In this document: positions 27,711-35,766 of the stretch, piece after piece | How the letters are laid out: every line of letters starts with the position of its first letter | Position numbering within the stretch: the first letter of the stretch is position 1 | Notes under the pieces: model-generated | Seen by the model: only the letters and a program-made list of their open reading frames with translations | The model's database searches: none | What the model was told of the DNA's origin: nothing | Program-made: the position numbers and the translations under genes | Source: Flavicella marina | GTDB taxonomy: Bacteria > Bacteroidota > Bacteroidia > Flavobacteriales > Flavobacteriaceae | Length of the DNA stretch: 64,000 nt | Assembly: GCF_009193215.1 (NCBI RefSeq) | Contig: NZ_VYVA01000007.1 | Span: forward strand, 93,147 to 157,146 | Direction of reading: 5' to 3'

Positions 27711-28454
27711 TTAAAGTGTGGGAACTAAGTTTCCATCATCAGGATCACCAAACTCTGGCAATTCAAACTGAATCAATTCTCCAGATGAGGTTACAGTAAA
27801 CTTTACTCCTCTACCAATGTTATTTGTAGCATCACCTCGTAAATCATTACCTACGGTTGTAATATCAACCCAAATGTTCGGATCTGCTGTGTAATATGGT
27901 TTGTTTTTGTCTTTTCCAATATTATCGTTAATATCTAAATTTGTAATTACTCCTTGAGCTCCATCACCTTCTGTTACGAACACAAAACCTTGAACCAATT
28001 CTGTGGTAATCAAATAGCTTTCTGAAGCATAAGGAATCGAAATATCTGTAGCTCCATAATAAGCGCCTTCTACAACTGCTGTTTCCACAAAATCAGGATG
28101 TGAAACTGTTACCGTAATATCTCCTACTACTTCAATTGGAATTCCTGCCGGATCTGCCAAATCTACATCAGTAAACAATGAATAATCTGGTGATACACCT
28201 CCTGAAACTCTTACAGTATAGCCCTTTGTGATATACGTATGGTTGATTGTAGAATCTGCTGAACTAGCCGATTTTCTTTGCAACTGTGATTCTGGAGTTA
28301 AAATATATCCTTCAAAACCTAAGTTGATCATTTTTGGCTCTTGTGGTTCGATTGGAGCCGTTTCACTCGTGTCATCACTACTACATGATGCTAACATTCC
28401 TACTGTTAATATGGCTAACAAAACCGTCTTGGTACTTTTTACTAAATTTTTCAT
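27711..28454 (-). CDS. Tandem-family lipoprotein, member 5 (identical to member 6)
   Basis: 247 residues, protein sequence identical to the gene at 28968. Lipobox M-L-A-S-C (Cys24) followed by S-S-D-D-T-S-E, which resembles the acidic lipoprotein export signal described for surface lipoproteins in Capnocytophaga and Bacteroides. Family blocks: N-H-T-Y-I-T-K-G-Y-T-V-R-V-S-G-G, D-V-D-L, D-I-T-V-T-V-S-H-P-D-F, A-Y-Y-G-A, E-L-V-Q-G-F-V-F-V, P-Y-Y-T-A-D and N-I-G-R-G-V-K-F-T-V-T. Only two nucleotides differ from the copy, both silent and near the 3' end (27768 and 27783). Function unknown. Confidence 0.78.
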   Translation of the reverse strand: MKNLVKSTKTVLLAILTVGMLASCSSDDTSETAPIEPQEPKMINLGFEGYILTPESQLQRKSASSADSTINHTYITKGYTVRVSGGVSPDYSLFTDVDLADPAGIPIEVVGDITVTVSHPDFVETAVVEGAYYGATDISIPYASESYLITTELVQGFVFVTEGDGAQGVITNLDINDNIGKDKNKPYYTADPNIWVDITTVGNDLRGDATNNIGRGVKFTVTSSGELIQFELPEFGDPDDGNLVPTL

Positions 28455-28483
28455 CTTATTAACTTTTTACGATTAGTATACCC

Positions 28484-28530
28484 CAAATGTAGAGCGATAC
28501 TAAAAGCTAAAATGAAAGAACTAAGTGAAG
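28484..28530 (-). promoter_or_regulatory. Array-type promoter of lipoprotein member 5
   Basis: -7 element TACATTTG at 28484-28491, shared motif CTAAGTGAAG (plus-strand reading) at 28521-28530, 29 bases apart. No TTG at the -33 position. Confidence 0.55.
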
Positions 28531-28602
28531 CTGCTCTTTTGAAAACTGAAACGTCTTTTTACTAAAATGAACTTTTCTTCTAAAAATAAATCACCCTGTA
28601 AA

Positions 28603-28837
28603 TCACGAACTCCTTTGTAACAAACTCATACCTATTGCACATTGCAAACAGCGTTTTTTATTACTGTAATTCGACTTTAATTGTAATAGTGCTTGACTTC
28701 CTAATGCATTTTCTACATTTACACCTCGTTTACCAAAAGCTGTAATAATAGCATTTTTCTCTGGATTTATAGAAGTTATCAAGGTCTCTAAACTTTCAAA
28801 ATCAATGTTTTTGAATTTATGAAATGCATACTTCATT
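28603..28837 (-). pseudogene. 3' remnant of a DUF2851 gene
   Basis: The last 77 codons of a DUF2851-family gene, homologous to the C-terminus of the intact gene at 29860-31191 (65 of 77 residues identical, same stop). Homology ends abruptly at 28837. An open frame continues upstream to 28932, but its first 30 or so codons are unrelated and run through the terminator of the next gene, so it is not a real protein start. The fragment is a by-product of the tandem duplication. It has kept its frame despite about 15% divergence, which may only reflect limited time. Confidence 0.8.
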
Positions 28838-28912
28838 CGGATGAATGTGATCACACCAAAACAAACAAACACATCCAAAAGATATCTAGATAGCTTCGCC
28901 AATATTAAACAG

Positions 28913-28942
28913 AAAAAAGGCAACAATATCATTGTTGCCTTT
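28913..28942 (-). terminator. Terminator after lipoprotein member 6
   Basis: AAAGGCAACAAT and ATTGTTGCCTTT form a perfect 12-pair stem with a 3-base loop; the minus-strand tail is T-rich. Unlike the terminator after member 5, so it lies outside the duplicated unit. Confidence 0.8.
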
Positions 28943-28967
28943 ACTGAATAATCTAATTCAATTTTGT

Positions 28968-29711
28968 TTAAAGTGTGGGAACTAAGTTTCCATCATCAGG
29001 ATCACCAAACTCTGGCAATTCAAATTGAATCAATTCTCCGGATGAGGTTACAGTAAACTTTACTCCTCTACCAATGTTATTTGTAGCATCACCTCGTAAA
29101 TCATTACCTACGGTTGTAATATCAACCCAAATGTTCGGATCTGCTGTGTAATATGGTTTGTTTTTGTCTTTTCCAATATTATCGTTAATATCTAAATTTG
29201 TAATTACTCCTTGAGCTCCATCACCTTCTGTTACGAACACAAAACCTTGAACCAATTCTGTGGTAATCAAATAGCTTTCTGAAGCATAAGGAATCGAAAT
29301 ATCTGTAGCTCCATAATAAGCGCCTTCTACAACTGCTGTTTCCACAAAATCAGGATGTGAAACTGTTACCGTAATATCTCCTACTACTTCAATTGGAATT
29401 CCTGCCGGATCTGCCAAATCTACATCAGTAAACAATGAATAATCTGGTGATACACCTCCTGAAACTCTTACAGTATAGCCCTTTGTGATATACGTATGGT
29501 TGATTGTAGAATCTGCTGAACTAGCCGATTTTCTTTGCAACTGTGATTCTGGAGTTAAAATATATCCTTCAAAACCTAAGTTGATCATTTTTGGCTCTTG
29601 TGGTTCGATTGGAGCCGTTTCACTCGTGTCATCACTACTACATGATGCTAACATTCCTACTGTTAATATGGCTAACAAAACCGTCTTGGTACTTTTTACT
29701 AAATTTTTCAT
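28968..29711 (-). CDS. Tandem-family lipoprotein, member 6 (identical to member 5)
   Basis: 247 residues, the same protein as member 5 from the signal peptide to the C-terminus. It has the same promoter block upstream (29741-29787) but a different terminator. Lies directly downstream of the intact DUF2851 gene on the same strand; because the remnant in copy A carries the DUF2851 end too, this DUF2851-lipoprotein order is probably the ancestral one and member 5 the derived copy. Function unknown; predicted outer membrane lipoprotein with acidic residues after Cys24. Confidence 0.78.
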   Translation of the reverse strand: MKNLVKSTKTVLLAILTVGMLASCSSDDTSETAPIEPQEPKMINLGFEGYILTPESQLQRKSASSADSTINHTYITKGYTVRVSGGVSPDYSLFTDVDLADPAGIPIEVVGDITVTVSHPDFVETAVVEGAYYGATDISIPYASESYLITTELVQGFVFVTEGDGAQGVITNLDINDNIGKDKNKPYYTADPNIWVDITTVGNDLRGDATNNIGRGVKFTVTSSGELIQFELPEFGDPDDGNLVPTL

Positions 29712-29740
29712 CTTATTAACTTTTTACGATTAGTATACCC

Positions 29741-29787
29741 CAAATGTAGAGCGATACTAAAAGCTAAAATGAAAGAACTAAGTGAAG
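29741..29787 (-). promoter_or_regulatory. Array-type promoter of lipoprotein member 6
   Basis: -7 element TACATTTG at 29741-29748 and the CTAAGTGAAG motif (plus-strand reading) at 29778-29787; identical to the member 5 promoter because of the duplication. Confidence 0.55.
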
Positions 29788-29859
29788 CTGCTCTTTTGAA
29801 AACTGAAACGTCTTTTTACTAAAATGAACTTTTCTTCTAAAAATAAAACACCCCGTAAA

Positions 29860-31191
29860 TCACGAACTCCTTTGTAACAAACTCATACCTATTGCACATT
29901 GCAAACAGCGTTTTTTATTACAGTAATTCGACTTTAATTGCAATAATGCTTGACTTTCTAATGCACTTTCCGCCTTTACACCTCGTTTACCAAAAGCTGT
30001 AATAACTGCATTTCTCTCTGGATCTATGTTAGTTATCAAAGTCTCTAAAGTTTCAAAATCAATACTTTTGAATTTATAAAATGCATACTTCATTGGTATA
30101 ATTGCGTTGATCAGTAACACATTTACAAAAGATTTTGAAACCTGTTTCGAAGTTTTTTTAGTTTCTTTTCCAAATGTATAATGCGTATCCCAATAACGCG
30201 ACGTTCCTACTTGAAAAATGGTATAAAACTCTCTTATGTGATTCGCCGCGACAATAACAGCAAACAGTTTTTTTCTTTGTTCGTATAGCTGTCCCAATTG
30301 AGCTAAGCGGATGGTTGGAAAATTTGTTGGTCTGGTTCTAAAAAACTGAAACTGACCTTTAAACAACGGTAAAAGCTTGTGCTTTTTCTTTAGGTACCGA
30401 TATTCTTTTTGCAATTTCAAAAAATAAACATCTTCGATCGTTTCTTCTAAAAAACCTGCCTGGCCCATCAGTAATACTTCCATTTGCCCTTTTTGATTCA
30501 AATATTTTCTAACCAATGAAAAATCAAGAGAGGTTGCTAAATTCAAAAATGATTCACCGTTCAAACGCATTCCAAATGCTTTGGCCAAAACAATAAAAAA
30601 AGTAGCTTCCCAATCGTTATTATTCTCGCTGAGAATTTTAGTAATGGCTGCTGTTTTCTCCTCCAATCGTTCAACATACAAACGACTCATCCATGATTTT
30701 ATAATTACACTAGGCATCTGAATCAATTCGGATTCACATGCGATCCATTTTTCATTTGTAGTTATGAGCTTTGCATATTGATTCAATCGTTCTTCTGACA
30801 CCAAGCTTTTTAATTCTACCGTCTCTATTTCTTTGCTATTGGCATAAAAAACAGGTACGTCATACTCCCAAACTACATGTAATATAACAGCATCGTAATT
30901 AGGATCTATTTCATGTTTATGCGCATACCAATCAGAAGATTTTCGATGGATTTCTATATTGCCTGCCCACTCTTGCTCACCTATCAAAATTCGAGCATTG
31001 AAAAAATCTGGTCCGGATTGTTGATTGTAATAACCTGGTTTTAATACTTGAACAAAGACTCCATCTGTTGTTTGCAACCTATTTTTATCGAACAACTGAT
31101 AACGCCATATATAATGTAAAAAATCTTCAGTAAACAAACTATTGAACAAGGCAAAGCCACCTTCTCCATATTGTGGATGGTTAGTTTTCAT
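29860..31191 (-). CDS. DUF2851 family protein
   Basis: 443 residues from the ATG at 31191; a TTG at 31227 would add twelve residues. No signal peptide. The N-terminal part has E-D-F-L-H-Y-I-W-R-Y-Q-L-F and L-K-P-G-Y-Y-N-Q-Q-S-G-P-D-F-F-N-A-R, then W-A-G-N-I-E-I-H-R-K-S-S-D-W and H-D-x-x-Y-D-x-V-I-L-H-V-V-W-E-Y-D, all typical of DUF2851. The family is conserved in Bacteroidota and its fold resembles nucleases of the PD-(D/E)xK type in parts; that relation is from memory and uncertain. Cysteines cluster near the C-terminus (C-N-K-K-R-C-L-Q-C). Its last 77 codons are duplicated at 28603. Confidence 0.85.
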   Translation of the reverse strand: MKTNHPQYGEGGFALFNSLFTEDFLHYIWRYQLFDKNRLQTTDGVFVQVLKPGYYNQQSGPDFFNARILIGEQEWAGNIEIHRKSSDWYAHKHEIDPNYDAVILHVVWEYDVPVFYANSKEIETVELKSLVSEERLNQYAKLITTNEKWIACESELIQMPSVIIKSWMSRLYVERLEEKTAAITKILSENNNDWEATFFIVLAKAFGMRLNGESFLNLATSLDFSLVRKYLNQKGQMEVLLMGQAGFLEETIEDVYFLKLQKEYRYLKKKHKLLPLFKGQFQFFRTRPTNFPTIRLAQLGQLYEQRKKLFAVIVAANHIREFYTIFQVGTSRYWDTHYTFGKETKKTSKQVSKSFVNVLLINAIIPMKYAFYKFKSIDFETLETLITNIDPERNAVITAFGKRGVKAESALESQALLQLKSNYCNKKRCLQCAIGMSLLQRSS

Positions 31192-31329
31192 AGCTTTTTC
31201 TTTACAAGTTAACGATTTTGGTAACAAAAATCAATTTAAAGTCACTTAGTCATCAATCGTATTTATCGTTCAATCAATTATTAAAATCAAATGAATATTT
31301 AAAAAATCAAACAAACCATTGGAAACTCT

Positions 31330-31337
31330 TATTTTTG
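31330..31337 (+). promoter_or_regulatory. -7 element of the nitroreductase-pepD pair
   Basis: TATTTTTG, exact TAnnTTTG match, 19 bases before the ATG at 31357. Confidence 0.5.
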
Positions 31338-31356
31338 CATCATAAAATAGAAGTAC

Positions 31357-31986
31357 ATGGATATTATCAAAAGTTTACAGTGGCGATATGCAACAAAAAA
31401 ATTTGACGCATCAGAAAAACTAAATGCTGATCAAATAAACACACTAAAAGAAGCCTTTAATTTAACGGCAACTTCATTTGGCTTACAGCCTATAAAACTA
31501 ATCGTTATTGAAAATAAAGAACTTAGAGAAACTCTGGTTCCACATGCATATGACCAGCGACAAATTGCAGATGCTTCGCACTTATTGATACTTTGTATTC
31601 AAAAAAATATTTCTGTGGAAGATGTGGAAAACTATTTTCATTTGGTGAAAAATATTAGAAATACGCCTGACGAAATTTTAAATCCTTTTAAAGCCTATCT
31701 TATAGATACCGTTTCAAAAAACACAAAAGAAGAATTACAACAAGCTGCAAAATCACAAGCTTATATTGCTTTAGGTAATTTACTTACAGTTTGCGCTACT
31801 CTGCAAATTGATAGTTGCCCAATGGAAGGTTTTATGCCTGAAAAATTTGATGAAGTGCTAGAACTTGAAAAACTAAATTTACAATCTGTATTATTACTAC
31901 CAGTTGGTAAAAGAGCTGAAGATGACTATATGGCATCGTTGAAAAAAGTAAGAAAACCCATCGAAAATATGGTAATTGAACTCTAA
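31357..31986 (+). CDS. NAD(P)H-dependent oxidoreductase, nitroreductase family
   Basis: 209 residues, a complete FMN-binding nitroreductase fold of the NfsB type. R-Y-A-T-K-K-F-D near residue 10 binds the FMN phosphate, S-F-G-L-Q-P-I-K near 37 lines the flavin, and D-S-C-P-M-E-G-F near 151 and L-P-V-G-K-R-A-E-D-D near 186 complete the site. Family members reduce nitroaromatics, quinones or related compounds with NAD(P)H. It is separated from pepD by only 11 bases and shares its promoter. Confidence 0.92.
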   Translation: MDIIKSLQWRYATKKFDASEKLNADQINTLKEAFNLTATSFGLQPIKLIVIENKELRETLVPHAYDQRQIADASHLLILCIQKNISVEDVENYFHLVKNIRNTPDEILNPFKAYLIDTVSKNTKEELQQAAKSQAYIALGNLLTVCATLQIDSCPMEGFMPEKFDEVLELEKLNLQSVLLLPVGKRAEDDYMASLKKVRKPIENMVIEL

Positions 31987-31997
31987 AGAATCTCTCT

Positions 31998-33458
31998 ATG
32001 CATTCAGAAATTAGAAATCTTGAACCCAAAACTCTTTGGAATCATTTTTGCAATATCAACGCTATACCTCGCGCTTCAAAAAAAGAAGAAAAAATTGTAG
32101 CATTCATGGTAGCTTTTGGTAAAAAATTAAAACTAGAAACGACTACTGATGCTGTACAAAACGTAATCATCAGAAAACCTGCCACGAAGGGATTAGAAAA
32201 TTGTAAAACTGTCGTTCTTCAATCTCATTTAGATATGGTGCACCAAAAAAACGAAACCACCGTTTTTGATTTTGCTACTCAAGGGATTGAGATGGAAGTG
32301 AATGATGGATGGGTACAAGCTAAAGGTACAACCTTGGGAGCAGACAATGGAATTGGTGTTGCTGCAATTATGAGCATTCTTTCCTCTACAGACATTCCAC
32401 ATCCACCAATCGAGGCACTTTTTACCATCGATGAAGAGACTGGCATGACAGGTGCCATGGAACTTCAACCAAACACTTTAACTGGAGCTATTTTATTAAA
32501 TCTAGACACTGAAGATGATGATGAGATTTCAATTGGATGTGCTGGTGGAGTTGATGTCACCGCAGCTTCTACTTTTAAAGAAGTTCTTCCAGTCTCTAAT
32601 TCAACAGGGATTCATATTACCGTAAAAGGTTTACAAGGTGGGCATTCTGGTATGGATATACATAAAGGGTTAGGAAATGCAAACAAAATATTAAATAGAA
32701 TTCTTTTACATCTCAACCAAAACATCGATTTCCAAATCGAAAAAATATCCGGTGGTAATCTTAGAAATGCCATCCCAAGAGAAAGTGAAACAACCCTTGC
32801 TATCCCGAATAGCACACTCTCTCTTTTCGCAAAAGAATTTTCAAAAATTCAAACCGAAATAAAAACCGAATTTGCTGTAAATGAAGCTGATCTTAAGCTA
32901 AACTTCTTTGAAGTTTCAACACCTAAAAAAGTAATCGATAAAAAAGACCAATCAAATTTATTGCATTCAATTGCTGCTTTGCACAATGGTGTTTTTTCTA
33001 TGAACGCTAAAATTACCGATTTGGTAGAAACATCAAACAACCTAGCGAGAGTTACTGTTGAAGATTCTTGTATCGAAATAGCATGCCTGACCCGATCATT
33101 CTCTGAATCGGGTAAAAAAAACTTAGTAAACAGTTTGACAAGTGTTTTTAAACTCGCGGGGTATCAAACAAAAGTAAGTGGTGATTATCCTGGATGGGCA
33201 CCGAACCCGAATACTGCTATTTGCAAAATCCTAAACAATATATACCAAGATTTATTTCAAGACACACCTAATATTATGGCGTGCCATGCTGGACTTGAAT
33301 GTGGAATATTAGGAACTCATTACCCAGATATGGAAATGATTTCTTTTGGCCCTACAATTAGAGGAGCTCATTCACCTGATGAGAAAGTAAACATTCAATC
33401 AACTCAAAAATTCTGGAAATACTTTTTAGAAATCTTAAAAAACATTCCGGAAAACTAA
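31998..33458 (+). CDS. pepD: Aminoacyl-histidine dipeptidase (M20 family)
   Basis: 486 residues. N-terminal W-N-H-F-C-N-I-N-A-I-P-R-A-S is typical of PepD. Metal ligands: His in L-Q-S-H-L-D-M-V, Asp in G-A-D-N-G-I-G-V-A, the catalytic Glu pair in I-D-E-E-T-G-M-T-G-A, Asp in N-L-D-T-E-D-D-D-E and a late His in G-P-T-I-R-G-A-H-S-P-D-E. G-G-H-S-G near residue 220 is in the dimerisation or lid domain. It splits Xaa-His dipeptides such as carnosine in the cytoplasm. A terminator follows. Confidence 0.96.
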   Translation: MHSEIRNLEPKTLWNHFCNINAIPRASKKEEKIVAFMVAFGKKLKLETTTDAVQNVIIRKPATKGLENCKTVVLQSHLDMVHQKNETTVFDFATQGIEMEVNDGWVQAKGTTLGADNGIGVAAIMSILSSTDIPHPPIEALFTIDEETGMTGAMELQPNTLTGAILLNLDTEDDDEISIGCAGGVDVTAASTFKEVLPVSNSTGIHITVKGLQGGHSGMDIHKGLGNANKILNRILLHLNQNIDFQIEKISGGNLRNAIPRESETTLAIPNSTLSLFAKEFSKIQTEIKTEFAVNEADLKLNFFEVSTPKKVIDKKDQSNLLHSIAALHNGVFSMNAKITDLVETSNNLARVTVEDSCIEIACLTRSFSESGKKNLVNSLTSVFKLAGYQTKVSGDYPGWAPNPNTAICKILNNIYQDLFQDTPNIMACHAGLECGILGTHYPDMEMISFGPTIRGAHSPDEKVNIQSTQKFWKYFLEILKNIPEN

Positions 33459-33478
33459 TTAGATACGTAGTATGAAAC

Positions 33479-33511
33479 AAAAAAACCAGATGATATCATC
33501 TGGTTTTTTTG
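33479..33511. terminator. Bidirectional terminator between pepD and the FKBP-like gene
   Basis: ACCAGATGAT and ATCATCTGGT form a self-complementary hairpin, with A and T runs on the two sides. The core is nearly the same as in the terminator at 34675. Confidence 0.85.
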
Positions 33512-33522
33512 TTTCATTATTT

Positions 33523-34482
33523 CTAGTCTTCCAAATGTATATCAGAATTTTTATAATTCGGCAAACCTCCGTTCACCCCTTCAATTCTTCCATCCTCATC
33601 ATACGGAAAATCAATATTCCCTCGAGCGTCTCTGGCTGTAAACTCATCCAACACCTCATCTCTAGTAGTACTAAAATCATTGTCATCATCTTCATCTCTA
33701 TAATCTTCAATACCATCTCCATCAAAATCATCTGCAATGATGTTTAACCCATCATCAAAAGAAAGTTCGAATTTGGTTGGTACCAAATCTAAATCTGTAT
33801 CAATTAGTTTAACATCATCCAACGTTACTTTAAATATCAATGGAGAATTTGATGGAATCCCCATCCTTACATACCCTGCATAACCCAACCCAGAGGGAAA
33901 AATAAGATACCCCTCTCCTGAGCCATTATATACATTCTCATTCCCAGCAATCGTAGAGGTGCCTTTTTTCAACTTTGTCAAACCTATTGAAAAACCTTGA
34001 ATTGTGTTATAAAGCGGCAACCAAATTGGCTCATCATCTATTACATCAAAAACTGTACTATCCAAAAGCATCGCACTATATGTTACAAGAACAGAATCAA
34101 CTCTTGATGGTGACGCATGCCCTACATTTCCATTATCGATTCCTTCTTTAAAAATATAATAATACATTTTATAATCTAATAAAGTTCCATCAGTCTCAAT
34201 CCCCTGTATGGAGTCTAATTTAGGGTCTTCATTTAAAGGCACTCTATTTTCTGGTGATAAAGATCCCTCTTCATCATTGTCGATGCTCCAAATAACATTG
34301 TCATTCGTATTAAAATAATGCGTGTCTAGATATAGAAGTATAGAATCTTGATCGTTTTGCAATTGCGCTTCATGATCGAAAGGATTAAAGGGATACTTAG
34401 TTAGCTCATTAGTACCCTTATCACAAGAAATACTAATTACAAATAAAACAGCAAGTAAATAGATTGTATTTTTTGAATTCAT
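33523..34482 (-). CDS. FKBP-type peptidyl-prolyl isomerase-like lipoprotein with acidic C-terminal tail, copy 1
   Basis: 319 residues from the ATG at 34482 (an earlier ATG at 34503 adds seven). Lipobox S-I-S-C (Cys20). The FKBP-like domain is at about 130-240: V-T-Y-S-A-M-L-L-D-S-T-V-F-D, then the G-x-x-x-G-L-T-K-L-K-K-G-T segment, I-F-P-S-G-L-G-Y-A and I-P-S-N-S-P-L-I-F-K-V-T-L-D-D-V. FKBP12 has Trp at the pocket floor; here the aligned residue is Phe (I-Q-G-F-S-I-G), while copy 2 keeps Trp. The last 75 residues hold D-D-F-D-G-D-G-I-E-D-Y-R-D-E-D-D-D-N-D, a calcium-loop-like stretch of the kind repeated in the giant proteins at 40-56 kb. Likely an envelope foldase; activity unproven. Confidence 0.8.
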   Translation of the reverse strand: MNSKNTIYLLAVLFVISISCDKGTNELTKYPFNPFDHEAQLQNDQDSILLYLDTHYFNTNDNVIWSIDNDEEGSLSPENRVPLNEDPKLDSIQGIETDGTLLDYKMYYYIFKEGIDNGNVGHASPSRVDSVLVTYSAMLLDSTVFDVIDDEPIWLPLYNTIQGFSIGLTKLKKGTSTIAGNENVYNGSGEGYLIFPSGLGYAGYVRMGIPSNSPLIFKVTLDDVKLIDTDLDLVPTKFELSFDDGLNIIADDFDGDGIEDYRDEDDDNDFSTTRDEVLDEFTARDARGNIDFPYDEDGRIEGVNGGLPNYKNSDIHLED

Positions 34483-34674
34483 TTTTACAGGATTGATGAT
34501 CATTTTTTTTAATGCTCAATATACATCTTTCCTTAAAATCACCTTGGTAATCGTTAAGAATAAAAATCATTTTCTAACATAAAAAATCTGTAAAAGTAAC
34601 TTTCTGGAAGAGAACCTAATTCAAACAAAGAAATCTTAAAAAACATCATGAAAAAAATAGTGTTAGAATAAAAT

Positions 34675-34708
34675 AAAAAAAGCCAGATGATATCATCTGG
34701 CTTTTTTT
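34675..34708 (-). terminator. Terminator of FKBP-like copy 2
   Basis: AGCCAGATGAT and ATCATCTGGCT self-complement, with a T run on the minus strand. Same palindromic core as the terminator at 33479, so terminators were duplicated with the genes. Confidence 0.85.
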
Positions 34709-34721
34709 ATTTCAATTATTT

Positions 34722-35675
34722 CTAGTCTTCTAAATGCACATTAGAATTTTTGTAATTCGGTGTACCTCCGTTCACCCCTTCAATTCTTCCATCCTCATCA
34801 TACGGAAAATCAATATTCCCTCGAGCGTCTCTGGTTGTAAACTCATCCAACACCTCATCTCTAGTAGAGCTAAAATCATTGTCATCATCTACATCTCTAT
34901 AATCTTCAACTCCATCTCCATCAAAATCATCTGCAGTGATGTTTAACCCATCATCAAAAGAAAGTTCGAATTTTGTTGGTACCAAATCTAAATCGAAATC
35001 TGTAAGTTTTACATCATTCAGTTCTATCCGAAAAATAAGCGGTGAATTTGGCGGAATACCGCTTTGTTCAACATTCGCATACCCAAGACCAGATGGAAAA
35101 ATCAAATACCCTTTTCCTGAATTGTGAAAAATATGATCATCATCAGGAGCAGTTTCAAACGTTCCTCTTTTCAATTTTGTCATTCCTCTTCTCCAACCTA
35201 CAACAGTATTGCTCAACAAAAACCAAATTGGATAATCTTCTCTTGAATCAAACACCGTACTATCTAACAACATTCCAGAATACTTAACATAAACCGAATC
35301 TACCGGAGATGGCGAAGAGTAACCGACATTTCCTGTATCTACTCCTTCTTCAAAAACATAATAATACATTGTATAATCAGCAACGATTTCCGTAAAGCTA
35401 ATACCATCGATAGAGTCAAGTTTTGGATCATCTTTTAACGATATCCTAGATTCAGGCGGTAAAGAACCAACCTCATCATTATCGATACTCCAAATCAAAC
35501 TGTCATTTGTATTAAAATAATGTGTACTTAAATAAGAGTACAAAGAATCTCTATCAATAATCAACTGGGCTTCATGATCGAAAGGATCTGTAACAATCTC
35601 ATTAGATTCTTTCTTACAAGAAATACTAAATATAAGTAACGTTACTAATAGATATATAATATTTTTTTGATTCAT
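34722..35675 (-). CDS. FKBP-type peptidyl-prolyl isomerase-like lipoprotein with acidic C-terminal tail, copy 2
   Basis: 317 residues from the ATG at 35675; a GTG two codons earlier is possible. Lipobox S-I-S-C (Cys20), then K-K-E-S-N-E. Same layout as copy 1: FKBP-like domain with V-K-Y-S-G-M-L-L-D-S-T-V-F-D, V-V-G-W-R-R-G-M-T-K-L-K-R-G (pocket Trp kept) and I-P-P-N-S-P-L-I-F-R-I. The tail has D-D-F-D-G-D-G-V-E-D-Y-R-D-V-D-D-D-N-D. The last 90 residues match copy 1 at 82 positions, whereas the N-terminal two thirds agree at roughly 60% by eye. Confidence 0.8.
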   Translation of the reverse strand: MNQKNIIYLLVTLLIFSISCKKESNEIVTDPFDHEAQLIIDRDSLYSYLSTHYFNTNDSLIWSIDNDEVGSLPPESRISLKDDPKLDSIDGISFTEIVADYTMYYYVFEEGVDTGNVGYSSPSPVDSVYVKYSGMLLDSTVFDSREDYPIWFLLSNTVVGWRRGMTKLKRGTFETAPDDDHIFHNSGKGYLIFPSGLGYANVEQSGIPPNSPLIFRIELNDVKLTDFDLDLVPTKFELSFDDGLNITADDFDGDGVEDYRDVDDDNDFSSTRDEVLDEFTTRDARGNIDFPYDEDGRIEGVNGGTPNYKNSNVHLED

Positions 35676-35725
35676 TTTCACTGAATTGATAGTCTATTTT
35701 TAGGAAGCGCAATGTACAATTTTCC

Positions 35726-35733
35726 TATCTTTG
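35726..35733 (+). promoter_or_regulatory. -7 element of the S4-domain gene
   Basis: TATCTTTG, exact consensus, 33 bases before the ATG at 35767. Confidence 0.5.
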
Positions 35734-35766
35734 TTGAAAGTGAAACACTATATTTTAACTTTTTAA

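Larger units (their letters stand above)
27704..28837. repeat. Direct repeat, copy A (lipoprotein gene plus DUF2851 3' end)
   Basis: Matches 28961-30094 at an offset of 1257 bases. From 27784 to 28590 (807 bases) I saw no difference by eye. From 28591 to 28837 the copies differ repeatedly, in step with 12 of 77 amino acid differences in the DUF2851 tail. Confidence 0.9.
28961..30094. repeat. Direct repeat, copy B
   Basis: Partner of 27704-28837, offset 1257 bases. It holds member 6, its promoter and the 3' end of the intact DUF2851 gene. Confidence 0.9.

Noticed and set aside
28603..28932. Open frame of 109 codons between the duplicate lipoprotein genes
   Set aside because: Its first third runs through the terminator of the neighbouring gene and has no homology; the rest is a copy of the DUF2851 tail. 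Listed as a pseudogene fragment instead.
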